The notes under the pieces were generated by a model, which saw only the letters and a program-made list of their open reading frames with translations, had not been told where the DNA came from and made no database searches. Position numbers and translations under genes: made by a program. Positions 45,055 through 53,155 of a DNA stretch of 64,000 nucleotides are shown piece after piece. The stretch is from Longispora fulva (GTDB lineage Bacteria > Actinomycetota > Actinomycetes > Mycobacteriales > Micromonosporaceae), in contig NZ_JADOUF010000001.1 in the NCBI RefSeq assembly GCF_015751905.1, positions 4,402,001 through 4,466,000 on the forward strand, given 5' to 3'. How positions within the stretch are numbered: the first letter of the stretch is position 1; each line of letters opens with the position of its first letter.

Positions 45055-45414
45055 TCAGGCCAGCGGGCTCAGGCAGAACGGGTGCCCCGCCGGGTCCTGG
45101 AGCACGATCCAGCCGCCGTCGCCGGGCTGGAACTCCGGACGGGTCGCGCCGAGTTCCAGGGCGAGCGCCTCGGCCTTGGCGAGGTCGGCCACCCCGAAGT
45201 CCAGGTGGAACTGCTTGGCGTCGTCCGGCCAGCTGGACCGGGGGTGGTCGGCGATCCGCTGGAAGCCGAGCTTCACCGGGCCGGTGCCGGCGAGGTACAC
45301 GTACTCGTCGCTGGTGTAGACGGACTCCCAGCCGGTCAGGGCGGTGTAGAAGGCGGCCAGGGTCGCCGGGTCGGCACAGTCGAGGGTGACCCCGGACAGG
45401 GTTGCGATGGTCAT
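45055..45414 (-). CDS. VOC (glyoxalase/bleomycin-resistance fold) protein
   Basis: A 119-residue protein with two beta-alpha-beta-beta-beta repeats: LSGVTLDCADPATLAAFYTA, FHLDFGVADLAKAEALALEL, and the end WIVLQDPAGHPFCL. Proteins of this VOC class bind metals or small molecules and act as isomerases, dioxygenases or sequestering proteins; histidine and glutamate ligands are only partly visible. ATG 45414 is the start; ATG 45435 is a possible longer one. It diverges from the WYL regulator 44 bases away, with the palindrome between them, and is likely its target. Confidence 0.88.
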   Translation of the reverse strand: MTIATLSGVTLDCADPATLAAFYTALTGWESVYTSDEYVYLAGTGPVKLGFQRIADHPRSSWPDDAKQFHLDFGVADLAKAEALALELGATRPEFQPGDGGWIVLQDPAGHPFCLSPLA

Positions 45415-45438
45415 GCGGCCCAGCCTGCCGGGCATACC

Positions 45439-45453
45439 TGACAGGTACTGTCA
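45439..45453. promoter_or_regulatory. TGACA-N5-TGTCA palindrome between VOC and WYL genes
   Basis: TGACAGGTACTGTCA repeats the half-sites and spacing of 1106-1120. It lies 5 bases before the ATG at 45459 and between the divergent VOC gene and the regulator. A -10-like TACTGT (45446-45451) lies inside it, 7 bases from the ATG, consistent with a leaderless message and direct repression. The role is inferred. Confidence 0.65.
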
Positions 45454-45458
45454 GGTAC

Positions 45459-46442
45459 ATGCGACTCCTCTCCGTGCTCCTGTCGTTGCAGAAGCACGGC
45501 CGGCGCACGGCCCGGGAGCTGGCCGCGGAGCTGGAGGTGTCGGTCCGCACGATCTACCGGGACGTCGAGGCGCTGGGCGCGGCCGGCGTGCCGGTCTACG
45601 CCGAGCGCGGCCCGGCCGGCGGCTACCGGCTGCTGGACGGCTACCGGACCCGGCTCACGGGCATGACCCCCGAGGAGGCCGAGGCGTTGACCCTGGTCGG
45701 GCTGCCGGGGCCGGCGGCCCAGCTGGGGCTCGGGGCGGTGCTGACGGCCGCGGAGCTGAAGCTGCACGCCGCGCTGCCGACGACCTCCGGGCGGGTCCGG
45801 GAGCGGTTCCACCTGGACGCGGCGGCGTGGTTCCAGGCGGCGGACGACACGCCCTGGCTGGGCACGATCGCCGACGCGGTGTGGCGCGGGGTGCGGCTGA
45901 CCCTGCGGTACCGGCGGTGGTCGGTGCCCCGCGAGGTCACCCGGACCGTGGATCCACTGGGCATCGTCCTGAAGGCCGGCCGATGGTATCTGGTCGGCGC
46001 GGCGGAGGGGACTCTCAGGACATACCGGGTGTCGAAGGTGTTGCACGCCGAGCCGCTGGCCGAGGAGTGCGCCCGCCCCGAGGGCTTCGACCTGGCCACG
46101 CACTGGAGCGAGCACACGGCGTGGTTCGAGGCGCGGCAGTACACGGGTGAGGCGCGCGTGCGGTTGTCCCCGCGCGCGGTGGACCTGATCCCGGGGATGC
46201 TCGGCACCACGGTCGCCCGGGCGGTCGCGGAGACGGCCGGGCCACCGGACGCCGACGGCTGGGTCGAGGCGACGATCCCGGTGGAGCACCCGCGGATGGC
46301 CGTCAGCGACCTGCTCCGGTTGGGGGCGGACCTGGAGCTGCTGGGGCCGCCGGAGCTGCTCGCCGCGTACTCCACAGTGGTCGCCGACCTGGCCCGGAAG
46401 TGTTTGTCGCACCCGCCGGTTAATCTGCCGGCACAGTCGTAG
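45459..46442 (+). CDS. WYL-domain transcriptional regulator, paralogue of the one at 1121
   Basis: A 327-residue regulator with winged HTH (RELAAELEVSVRTIYRDVEA), PAGGYRLLDGYRTRLTGM linker, and WYL domain AGRWYLVGAAEGTLRTYRVSK. The C-terminal extension is also conserved. Most HTH positions are shared with the regulator at 1121, and both sites carry the same palindrome, so the two may share or compete for operators. ATG 45459 is immediately after the palindrome and lacks a ribosome site. The downstream WGR-propeller gene begins 11 bases after its stop, so the two can be one message. Confidence 0.92.
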   Translation: MRLLSVLLSLQKHGRRTARELAAELEVSVRTIYRDVEALGAAGVPVYAERGPAGGYRLLDGYRTRLTGMTPEEAEALTLVGLPGPAAQLGLGAVLTAAELKLHAALPTTSGRVRERFHLDAAAWFQAADDTPWLGTIADAVWRGVRLTLRYRRWSVPREVTRTVDPLGIVLKAGRWYLVGAAEGTLRTYRVSKVLHAEPLAEECARPEGFDLATHWSEHTAWFEARQYTGEARVRLSPRAVDLIPGMLGTTVARAVAETAGPPDADGWVEATIPVEHPRMAVSDLLRLGADLELLGPPELLAAYSTVVADLARKCLSHPPVNLPAQS

Positions 46443-46452
46443 TGGTGGACGG

Positions 46453-47886
46453 ATGGGTGAAATGGGCGCACAGACGCGGTATCTGGAGCTGTCGGAGAAC
46501 GACGGGGGCTCGCACAAGTTCTACGAGGTGCGGATCGACGGGGTCGAGCTGACGATCCGGTTCGGCCGGATCGGCGAGCAGGGTCAGGCGAAGACCAGCG
46601 CGTTCCCCAGCCCGGACCGGGCGCTCGCCGAGGCGGAGAAGAAGATCCGCGAGAAGATGCGCAAGGGCTATGAGGAGGCGGTCCAGGGCGTGCGCCAGCG
46701 CCGCGCGATCACCCGCCGGGAGATCGTCAGCACCCGGTCGACGGCCAACAGCGCCCCGGTGCTGTGGCGGTTCCGGTCGGGCACCTCGGCGTTCGGCATC
46801 TTCGTCGACGACGCGCACGCGATGGTCGGCAACGAGCGCGGCCAGATCTACACCCTGACCCTCGACGGCCAGGTGACCCGGGAGTTCCAGCTGCCCGACG
46901 GCGTGAAGTGCATCGTCGCCGACGACGACTGGCTCTACGCGGGCTGCGACGACGGCAACGTCTACGACCTGGGCGGCAAGGCTCCCCGGGTGTCGTATGA
47001 GATCGCCAAGGACGTCGACATCTACTGGCTCGACATCCACGACGGCGTGCTCGGGGTCTCCGACGCGGGCGGCGGGATCTCGGTGTTCAACCACGAGGAC
47101 GAGTTCCAGTGGCGCCGGCCGGGCCGCGGCACCGGCGGCTGGATGGTCCGCTGCGACGACCTGGGCGTCTACCAGGGCCACTCCAACGGCGTGACGATGT
47201 ACGACTGGGAGACCGGCAAGGAGCTGTGGCACGAGGGCACCCAGGGTCAGGTGCTGTTCGGCTGGCAGGAGTCCGACCGGCTCTACGCCGGCACGTCGCG
47301 CAACAAGGTGCACGAGCTGACCAAGACCGGCCGCCCGGTCCGGGTCTACCAGTGCGACGCGGCCGTCTACTCGTGCGCGGCGTCGCCGGACGGCCGATTC
47401 GTGTTCGCCGGCGACAGCTCCTCCTCGGTCTACTGCTTCGACAGCGAGGGCACCCGGCTGTGGAAGCTCGGGACGGGCTGCGGCTCGGCCTTCTCGATGC
47501 AGTACCGGGATGAGCGGCTCTACATCGTCACGACCGACGGCTCGCTGGCCTGTATCGACGCCTCCGAGGCCGCGATCCGCGACGCCCACGCCGGCACGGT
47601 GCCCCAGGTCCGCGACGTGAAGGCCCCGAAGCTGGACGCGATCGTGCCGTCGACGACGGTGGAGGTCGTGACCACGGCCGGCGACGGCGGGATCGTCGTG
47701 GAGTGCTACCAGGACGGCGGCGAGCTGCGGGTCCGGGTGGTCTCCGGCGGGTTCCACTCCGACTGGCGGGTGCAGTTCCCGAAGCAGATCCGGCAGGCGG
47801 GCGCGCGGTATGTCGTGGACGAGGTCCGCGAGTCCGTCCGGGGCGGTTTCTACCGGGCGTACGGGGACATTCGCCGCCTGTCGTAG
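46453..47886 (+). CDS. WGR domain fused to a WD40/PQQ-like propeller
   Basis: A 477-residue cytoplasmic protein. Residues 10-80 match the WGR domain (TRYLELSENDGGSHKFYEVR, then LTIRFGRIGEQGQAKT with the G-R-I-G core). WGR domains bind DNA or nucleotides in poly(ADP-ribose) polymerases and occur in E. coli MolR-type proteins. Residues 100-460 form a beta-propeller with repeats such as ADDDWLYAGCDDGNVYDL and SPDGRFVFAGDSSSSVYCFD. No enzyme motif is visible, so it is probably a scaffold or sensor. Start ATG 46453 or 46462; it follows the WYL regulator by 11 bases. Its link to the yeh-like operon is only through the WGR/MolR relation. Confidence 0.85.
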   Translation: MGEMGAQTRYLELSENDGGSHKFYEVRIDGVELTIRFGRIGEQGQAKTSAFPSPDRALAEAEKKIREKMRKGYEEAVQGVRQRRAITRREIVSTRSTANSAPVLWRFRSGTSAFGIFVDDAHAMVGNERGQIYTLTLDGQVTREFQLPDGVKCIVADDDWLYAGCDDGNVYDLGGKAPRVSYEIAKDVDIYWLDIHDGVLGVSDAGGGISVFNHEDEFQWRRPGRGTGGWMVRCDDLGVYQGHSNGVTMYDWETGKELWHEGTQGQVLFGWQESDRLYAGTSRNKVHELTKTGRPVRVYQCDAAVYSCAASPDGRFVFAGDSSSSVYCFDSEGTRLWKLGTGCGSAFSMQYRDERLYIVTTDGSLACIDASEAAIRDAHAGTVPQVRDVKAPKLDAIVPSTTVEVVTTAGDGGIVVECYQDGGELRVRVVSGGFHSDWRVQFPKQIRQAGARYVVDEVRESVRGGFYRAYGDIRRLS

Positions 47887-47898
47887 GCCATGCCGTTC

Positions 47899-47934
47899 GG
47901 CCGGATCACCCCTCGGAGCTGGGGAGATCCGGCC
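47899..47934 (+). terminator. Long hairpin after the WGR-propeller gene
   Basis: GGCCGGATC (47899-47907) pairs with GATCCGGCC (47926-47934), and an inner CCCC/GGGG extension adds four pairs after one opposed A-A. It starts 13 bases after the stop. No U-tract. Confidence 0.6.
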
Positions 47935-48041
47935 GTTCGCATGTATGGATCTGGGGCTGTGTCGTGTGTAACATATCACCGATCCTGTGGTCGGTGCCCT
48001 GTCCCTCCATACCGGCCACACCCAGGTGAGAGGACCCCCTA

Positions 48042-50390
48042 GTGCGCAGACCCACCGCGATCGCGGCGGGGCTCACGGCGACGCTGCTCGGCGCCGTAGC
48101 CCTCGCCGGCCCCGCCTCGGCCGGCCCGCCCCCCAACCCCGCCGCCGACACCGCCCAGCAGGGCCAGGCGGCCCCCGTCTCGCTCAGCCCGCAGCAGATG
48201 GAGCTGCAGGCGCTGCGCCGCAAGGCCATGGAACAGGTCACGTCCGGCGCGCCGGCTGCGGCCTCCCGCTCGGTCGCGCCGGCCCCCGCCGGCACCGTCC
48301 GGGTCGGACAGAACTACGTCGAGGTCGCCCAGCAGCGCACCGACAAGATCTTCGTGGTGCTCGCCGAGTTCGGCGACCAGGTCGACAACACCACGATGTA
48401 CAAGGGGCAGGTGCAGTACGGCGGCACCCCCGGACCGGTGCACAACACGATCGTGAACCCGGCCACCACGAACGACAACCACACCATCTGGCGGCCCGAC
48501 TTCGACCGGGCCTACTACCAGGACCTGTACTTCAACCGCACCAAGGGCGCCAACTCCCTGCGTAACTACCTGCAGGTGCAGTCCTCGGGCCGCTACGACA
48601 TCACCGGCTACGTCTCCGACTGGGTCAAACTCCCCTACAACGAGGCCCGCTACGGCAGCGACCTGTGCGACGGCGGCGGCCAGTGCCCGAGCAACTGGGA
48701 CATGGTCCGCGACTCGCTGACCGCCTGGTACAACGCGCAGCTCGCCCAGGGCCGCACCCCGGCGGACATCAAGGCCCAGCTGGCGGAATACGACCAACGG
48801 GACCCGTACGACTACGACCACGACGGCAACTTCAACGAGCCCGACGGGTACATCGACAACTACGAGGTCGTGCACGCCGGCGTCGACCAGACCTGGAGCG
48901 GGGGCCCGCAGGGCACCGGCGCGGTCTGGGCGCACCGCTACTTCGCGTACTGGCCGGCGCGCGGCACCGCCGGCCCGGCCGGCAACCGCAACGGTGGCAC
49001 CCAGATCGGGGACACCGGCGTGTGGGTGGGCGACTACCTGACCGGCGGCGAGAACAGCGGCCTCGGGCTCTTCGCGCACGAGAACGGCCACCTGCTCCTC
49101 GGCCTGCCGGACCTGTACGCGTCCACGGGCGACAACGGGGTGAACTTCTGGTCGCTGATGTCGTCGGCGTCGTACCTGGGTCGGGAGAACGGCCCGACGG
49201 GTGAGTACCCGGGCGATCTGGACGCGTGGAGCAAGCTCCAGGTGGGCTGGCTGAACTACGACCAGGCGAAGGCTGCCACCGACTCGACGCACGAGCTGGG
49301 GGTGTCGTCCTACAACACGGCGGACAAGCAGGCGGTGCTCGTGGACCTGCCCGCGCGGCAGATCACCACCGAGCTGGTCGAGCCGTTCCAGGGCGCGACC
49401 CAGTGGTGGAGCGGCCGGGGCGACTACCTCGACGAGTCGCTGACCCGTTCGCTGGACCTGTCCGGGGCGACGACGGCCAGCGTGTCGGCCAAGGCCCGGT
49501 ACTGGATCGAGCAGGACTACGACTACGCCTACGGCGAGGTGTCCACCGACTACGGTGCGACCTGGAAGGGCGTCGGCGGCACGGTCGACGGCGCGCCGAT
49601 CCCGGCCGTCAACGGCCGCCCGGGCCTGACCGGCACGTCCGCCGGCTGGGTGGACGTGTCCTTCAACCTGGACGCGTTCGCGGGCGGCACGGTGCTGTTC
49701 CGGTTCCGGTACGTCACCGACACCAACACCGCCGAGAACGGCCTGCTGGTCGACACTGTCACGGCCCGGGCCGGCGACCGGGTCGTGTTGTCCGACGACG
49801 TGGAGAGCGGCGACAACGGCTGGTCGGCGGTCGGGTTCACCCGGATCGGGAAGACCGGGTCGAAGGCGTACCCGCGCAAGTACATCGTGGAGAACCGGCG
49901 CTATGTCGCGTACGGGCAGTTCCTGCAGACCGGGCCGTACAACTTCGGTTGGGGCGGGGTCGCCGGGCAGAGCAACCAGGTCGAGCGGTTCCCGTACCAG
50001 GACGGCGTGCTGGTCTGGCTGTGGGACCCGTACTTCACGGACAACACCACCCGGTCCCACCCGGGTGAGGGCATGATCCTGCCGGTGGACGTGCGGGCCA
50101 CCCCGCTGCGGTTCGCCGACGGCGCGCTGGTCAGCGGTCGGGCGCAGTCGTTCGACGCGACGATGGGCCTGAAGTACACCGACAGTGTCACGCTGCACCG
50201 GGGCGGGGTCGCGACCGTGTTCCCGAAGCAGGCTCCGGTCAGGGCGTTCAACGACCACGCCGGGACCTACTGGTACGCGGCGAACCCCGACCAGGGCGTC
50301 AGGGTGCCTGACACCAACACGGTGATCGAGGTCGTCAAGGAGCACGCGCAGGGCCGTTACACCACCATCCGGGTGCACAGCGCCAGCTAG
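48042..50390 (+). CDS. Secreted M6 (immune inhibitor A-type) metallopeptidase
   Basis: A 782-residue secreted zinc peptidase. Signal peptide RRPTAIAAGLTATLLGAVAL ends PASA|GP. A propeptide precedes the catalytic domain (KIFVVLAEFGD, about 103-113). The zinc motif HENGH (H346, E347, H350) is in FAHENGHLLLGLPDLY, with the downstream D as third ligand. The rest consists of MAM/lectin-like beta domains (YWIEQDYDYAYGEVSTDYGA) as in immune inhibitor A. It degrades extracellular proteins, including host or competitor antimicrobial proteins in related species. GTG 48042. A perfect hairpin follows. Confidence 0.93.
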   Translation: MRRPTAIAAGLTATLLGAVALAGPASAGPPPNPAADTAQQGQAAPVSLSPQQMELQALRRKAMEQVTSGAPAAASRSVAPAPAGTVRVGQNYVEVAQQRTDKIFVVLAEFGDQVDNTTMYKGQVQYGGTPGPVHNTIVNPATTNDNHTIWRPDFDRAYYQDLYFNRTKGANSLRNYLQVQSSGRYDITGYVSDWVKLPYNEARYGSDLCDGGGQCPSNWDMVRDSLTAWYNAQLAQGRTPADIKAQLAEYDQRDPYDYDHDGNFNEPDGYIDNYEVVHAGVDQTWSGGPQGTGAVWAHRYFAYWPARGTAGPAGNRNGGTQIGDTGVWVGDYLTGGENSGLGLFAHENGHLLLGLPDLYASTGDNGVNFWSLMSSASYLGRENGPTGEYPGDLDAWSKLQVGWLNYDQAKAATDSTHELGVSSYNTADKQAVLVDLPARQITTELVEPFQGATQWWSGRGDYLDESLTRSLDLSGATTASVSAKARYWIEQDYDYAYGEVSTDYGATWKGVGGTVDGAPIPAVNGRPGLTGTSAGWVDVSFNLDAFAGGTVLFRFRYVTDTNTAENGLLVDTVTARAGDRVVLSDDVESGDNGWSAVGFTRIGKTGSKAYPRKYIVENRRYVAYGQFLQTGPYNFGWGGVAGQSNQVERFPYQDGVLVWLWDPYFTDNTTRSHPGEGMILPVDVRATPLRFADGALVSGRAQSFDATMGLKYTDSVTLHRGGVATVFPKQAPVRAFNDHAGTYWYAANPDQGVRVPDTNTVIEVVKEHAQGRYTTIRVHSAS

Positions 50391-50398
50391 TCACCCGT

Positions 50399-50437
50399 GA
50401 CGGTGCCCGGATCCACCCATCGGATCCGGGCACCGTC
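50399..50437. terminator. Perfect 16-base hairpin between convergent genes
   Basis: GACGGTGCCCGGATCC (50399-50414) and GGATCCGGGCACCGTC (50422-50437) pair without mismatch around a 7-base loop, between genes ending at 50390 and 50443. It serves both directions; no U-tract. Confidence 0.75.
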
Positions 50438-50442
50438 AGCGG

Positions 50443-52614
50443 CTACCCGCCGGTGAGGAACCACTTCTCGATCGAGCGCGCCTCCACCGCCGGGTCCATC
50501 ACCCCCGTCGAGGACGCCTCGGCCCTGATCGCCGGCCCGTACTCCCGCGACTCCGTCAGCCACTTCACCAGGTCGGCGTCGGTGGCGTTGCGGATCCGCG
50601 CGTGCTGCGCCGGCACCAACTCGTCCGGCAACGCCAACAGGAACTCCCGCTGCGCGTGATACGCCTGGTACTCCGACCGCATCGTCCCCAGACTCGTCAG
50701 CTCCCCGCGCAGGTGCTGCCCCCGGTGCGCCATCTCGTGCGCCAGCGAGGACGCCATGGTCTCCCCGTCGCGGAGCAGCACGAACCCCTTGTCCCCGGCC
50801 TGGAAGTAGTGGCCGTGGAAGCCGCCGGAGTTGAACGCCTGGTAGATCTGCTCGGCCTGGGCGTTGAGTCCGGAGTTGACCCCGGCTCCTTCCAGTACCC
50901 GTTTGATCTCCTTGATGCTCGAGGCCTTCTTGCCGGGGAAGAACACCGCCACCTTCTGCTCGTTGACGAGTTTCGCGGCGGCCTCGCCCATCGCCTCGAC
51001 CAGTGCGGCGTCGCGGTCGGGGCGGGCCGCGGCGAACGCGTCGAGGATCGACTGCAGGGCCTTCTCCACCGACCGGCTGCCGCCGAGGCGCTCCAGGACG
51101 GTGGCGATGAGTTTGCTCCGCGAGCCCAGCGGCAGGCCGGCCCGGCCGGAGGCGGCGATGAGTTCGGGGAGTTTGCCCAGCTGGCTGGCCTCGGCGGCGG
51201 CCATCGCCCCGCGCAGCGTCTTGAAAGCCGCGGCGGCGCCGACCACGTTCAGGCCGAGGTCGAGCAGGTCGAACGCCAGCCACATCAGGCCCGGCTCGTC
51301 CTGGGAGACGGCCTGCGCCTTGTCCAGGGCGGTACCGGTCTCGGCGCTGGCGAGCTGGTAGTCCTTGTAGTGCTCGTAGAGGTTGTACGCGCTGTACGCC
51401 GCGCCCACGCCCGCCGACGCCGCCGCGACCCCGGCGAGCACGCTGGTGCCTCCGGTGGGGATCGCGGCGAGCAGCCCGAGCCCGATCGCGACGGCCGCGA
51501 AGACCTTGGCGTCGAGTTCGGCGTCGGCTTTGACGTCCGCGGCGCGCTCGTCGACGACCTTGCACTGCCACGGGTTGAGCCCGAGCTGCTTCTTGGTCAG
51601 CGCGACGATCTGCGGCTGCTTCCACGGGTTGAACCGGTCGCCGAACGACGCGCGGACCGTGGCGATGTTCTTCACCCGGTCGTCGATGGTCTTGTACAGC
51701 GACTCGGCCAGGGCCGCGGAGTCGGCGTCGGCGACCTTGCGCAGCTCGGCGGCGGCGTGGTCGAGCGTGGAGTACGCGGCGAGGACCGGGTAGGTGATCT
51801 GTTCCTTCGTGCACGCGTCGTGGTAGGCGTCCTCCTGGGCGACCCAGGCCTTGCGGGCCTCCTCCTGGGCGGCGAGCAGCGCCGGTCGGGCCGGGATCAG
51901 GGGACCCCACTGCCGGGCGTCGGCCTCGGCGGCCTTCTGCGCGGCGAAGAACGCCCTGGTGGCGTCGTCGCAGGTCTTGCGCTGGCCGGCCAGCCGGCGC
52001 GCGGCGTCCTTGAGCCCGGTCTGGGCGGGGCCGCCGGCCATCGAGTAGTCCTTGAACACCCAGCCGTCGACCTTGAGCCCGTAGTGGGTCATCTCGCTCT
52101 TGAGCTGCTGTTCACTGCGGTTGAGCAGTTCCGTGGTGGTCGACATGGCCGCCGGCTCGAACCGGCCGCCGCCGAGCACCACGTCGCCGAGGTCGAGGGT
52201 GGGGCTGCCGGTCAGGCCCCGGATCTCGTTCTCCTTCATCGTGACCTCGACCCGCAACCGCTCCCGGACCCGGGCGACGAGTGGCAGGTCGCCGCCGTAG
52301 CGCAGGTCGGTGAGCGGGTCGGCGTTGATGAACCGGTACGCCCACGACCGGGTCTGCCGCCACCCCTTCTCCGCGATCATGGCCTCGAGCTGGCCCTGCA
52401 CCTGGCGGAAGTCCTCGGTGACCTGCCGGTTCTCGTGCACGACGGCGTGCTGGCCGAGCGGGGCGGCGCGGGACACGGCGAGCCGTTGGACGTGCCGGGT
52501 GGCAACCCGGTTGCCGGCAGTCGCCTGCAACCGGAGCAGGTCGTGCGCCGGGCCCGGCCGGTCGGGCCCGGGCCCCCGGCCGGGTCCCGTGTCCTCGGCG
52601 TGCAGTCGTCTCAT
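50443..52614 (-). CDS. Toxin-like zinc metallopeptidase with LQxxAGN motif (injection-system cargo type)
   Basis: A 723-residue protein without signal peptide. Residues 26-44 (LLRLQATAGNRVATRHVQR) show the LLxLQxxxGNxxxxxxxxR motif frequent at the ends of contractile-injection-system-associated proteins. The middle is helical and then carries a Gly/Ala-rich hydrophobic hairpin (VFAAVAIGLGLLAAIPTGGT, about 395-440), typical of toxin translocation regions. The C-terminal domain has LAHEMAHRGQH (H626, E627, H630), an HExxH zinc site, followed by an acidic-rich helix SEYQAYHAQREF whose Glu could be the third ligand. It is probably a cell-delivered peptidase effector; no injection-system gene lies in the window. 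ATG 52614 is preferred; GTG 52641 is possible. Confidence 0.7.
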   Translation of the reverse strand: MRRLHAEDTGPGRGPGPDRPGPAHDLLRLQATAGNRVATRHVQRLAVSRAAPLGQHAVVHENRQVTEDFRQVQGQLEAMIAEKGWRQTRSWAYRFINADPLTDLRYGGDLPLVARVRERLRVEVTMKENEIRGLTGSPTLDLGDVVLGGGRFEPAAMSTTTELLNRSEQQLKSEMTHYGLKVDGWVFKDYSMAGGPAQTGLKDAARRLAGQRKTCDDATRAFFAAQKAAEADARQWGPLIPARPALLAAQEEARKAWVAQEDAYHDACTKEQITYPVLAAYSTLDHAAAELRKVADADSAALAESLYKTIDDRVKNIATVRASFGDRFNPWKQPQIVALTKKQLGLNPWQCKVVDERAADVKADAELDAKVFAAVAIGLGLLAAIPTGGTSVLAGVAAASAGVGAAYSAYNLYEHYKDYQLASAETGTALDKAQAVSQDEPGLMWLAFDLLDLGLNVVGAAAAFKTLRGAMAAAEASQLGKLPELIAASGRAGLPLGSRSKLIATVLERLGGSRSVEKALQSILDAFAAARPDRDAALVEAMGEAAAKLVNEQKVAVFFPGKKASSIKEIKRVLEGAGVNSGLNAQAEQIYQAFNSGGFHGHYFQAGDKGFVLLRDGETMASSLAHEMAHRGQHLRGELTSLGTMRSEYQAYHAQREFLLALPDELVPAQHARIRNATDADLVKWLTESREYGPAIRAEASSTGVMDPAVEARSIEKWFLTGG

Positions 52615-52688
52615 CGTCCACCAGCTTCTCCGCCGGCCCACCGGGATGCCAGGCCCGAAGGGGCAGCCAAAAGGGGTAGCGTCGGGGA

Positions 52689-53021
52689 ATGACCGTGATC
52701 TACCACCTCACCGAGCCCGCGACCTGGGCCGCCGCCGTGGCCGCCGGCCAGTACACGATGTCGACCCGCGAGGTGACCCTCGCCGAGGAGGGTTACATCC
52801 ACGCGTCGCTGCCACACCAGGTGCGCGGCGTGGCCGACCGGTTCTACGCGGACGTGCCGGAGCTGCTGCTCCTGGTCATCGACACCGACAAGCTGGGTGC
52901 GGAGGTGAAGCTGGAGCAGGCAGGGGCCGAGCTATTCCCTCACATCTACGGCCCGATCCCGGTCGCGGCTGTCAGCGAGGTCGTCGAGGTGGCCCCTGAC
53001 CGGTCCAACCTGCCCGGCTAG
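52689..53021 (+). CDS. DUF952 protein
   Basis: A 110-residue protein of DUF952: IYHLTEPATWAAAVAAGQYT, EEGYIHASLPHQV and LFPHIYGPIPVAAV are the hallmark segments, with H in IHAS and H in FPHIYG conserved. The fold relates to ADP-ribosyltransferases of the RNA 2'-phosphotransferase type, but an active role is unproven. Start ATG 52689 after GGGGA. It is a monocistronic gene between two unrelated loci. Confidence 0.92.
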   Translation: MTVIYHLTEPATWAAAVAAGQYTMSTREVTLAEEGYIHASLPHQVRGVADRFYADVPELLLLVIDTDKLGAEVKLEQAGAELFPHIYGPIPVAAVSEVVEVAPDRSNLPG

Positions 53022-53155
53022 AGCGGCGGCTCCCACCGCAGCGTCACGCTCTCGCGGTATCGAGCGTGTTGAATAGATTTTTCAGTGCTCTTTCCATGTT
53101 TTGCGGGATAATCCCCGGGTACTCGAACGGTTGTGCTCATCCGGGAGGGAACCTC

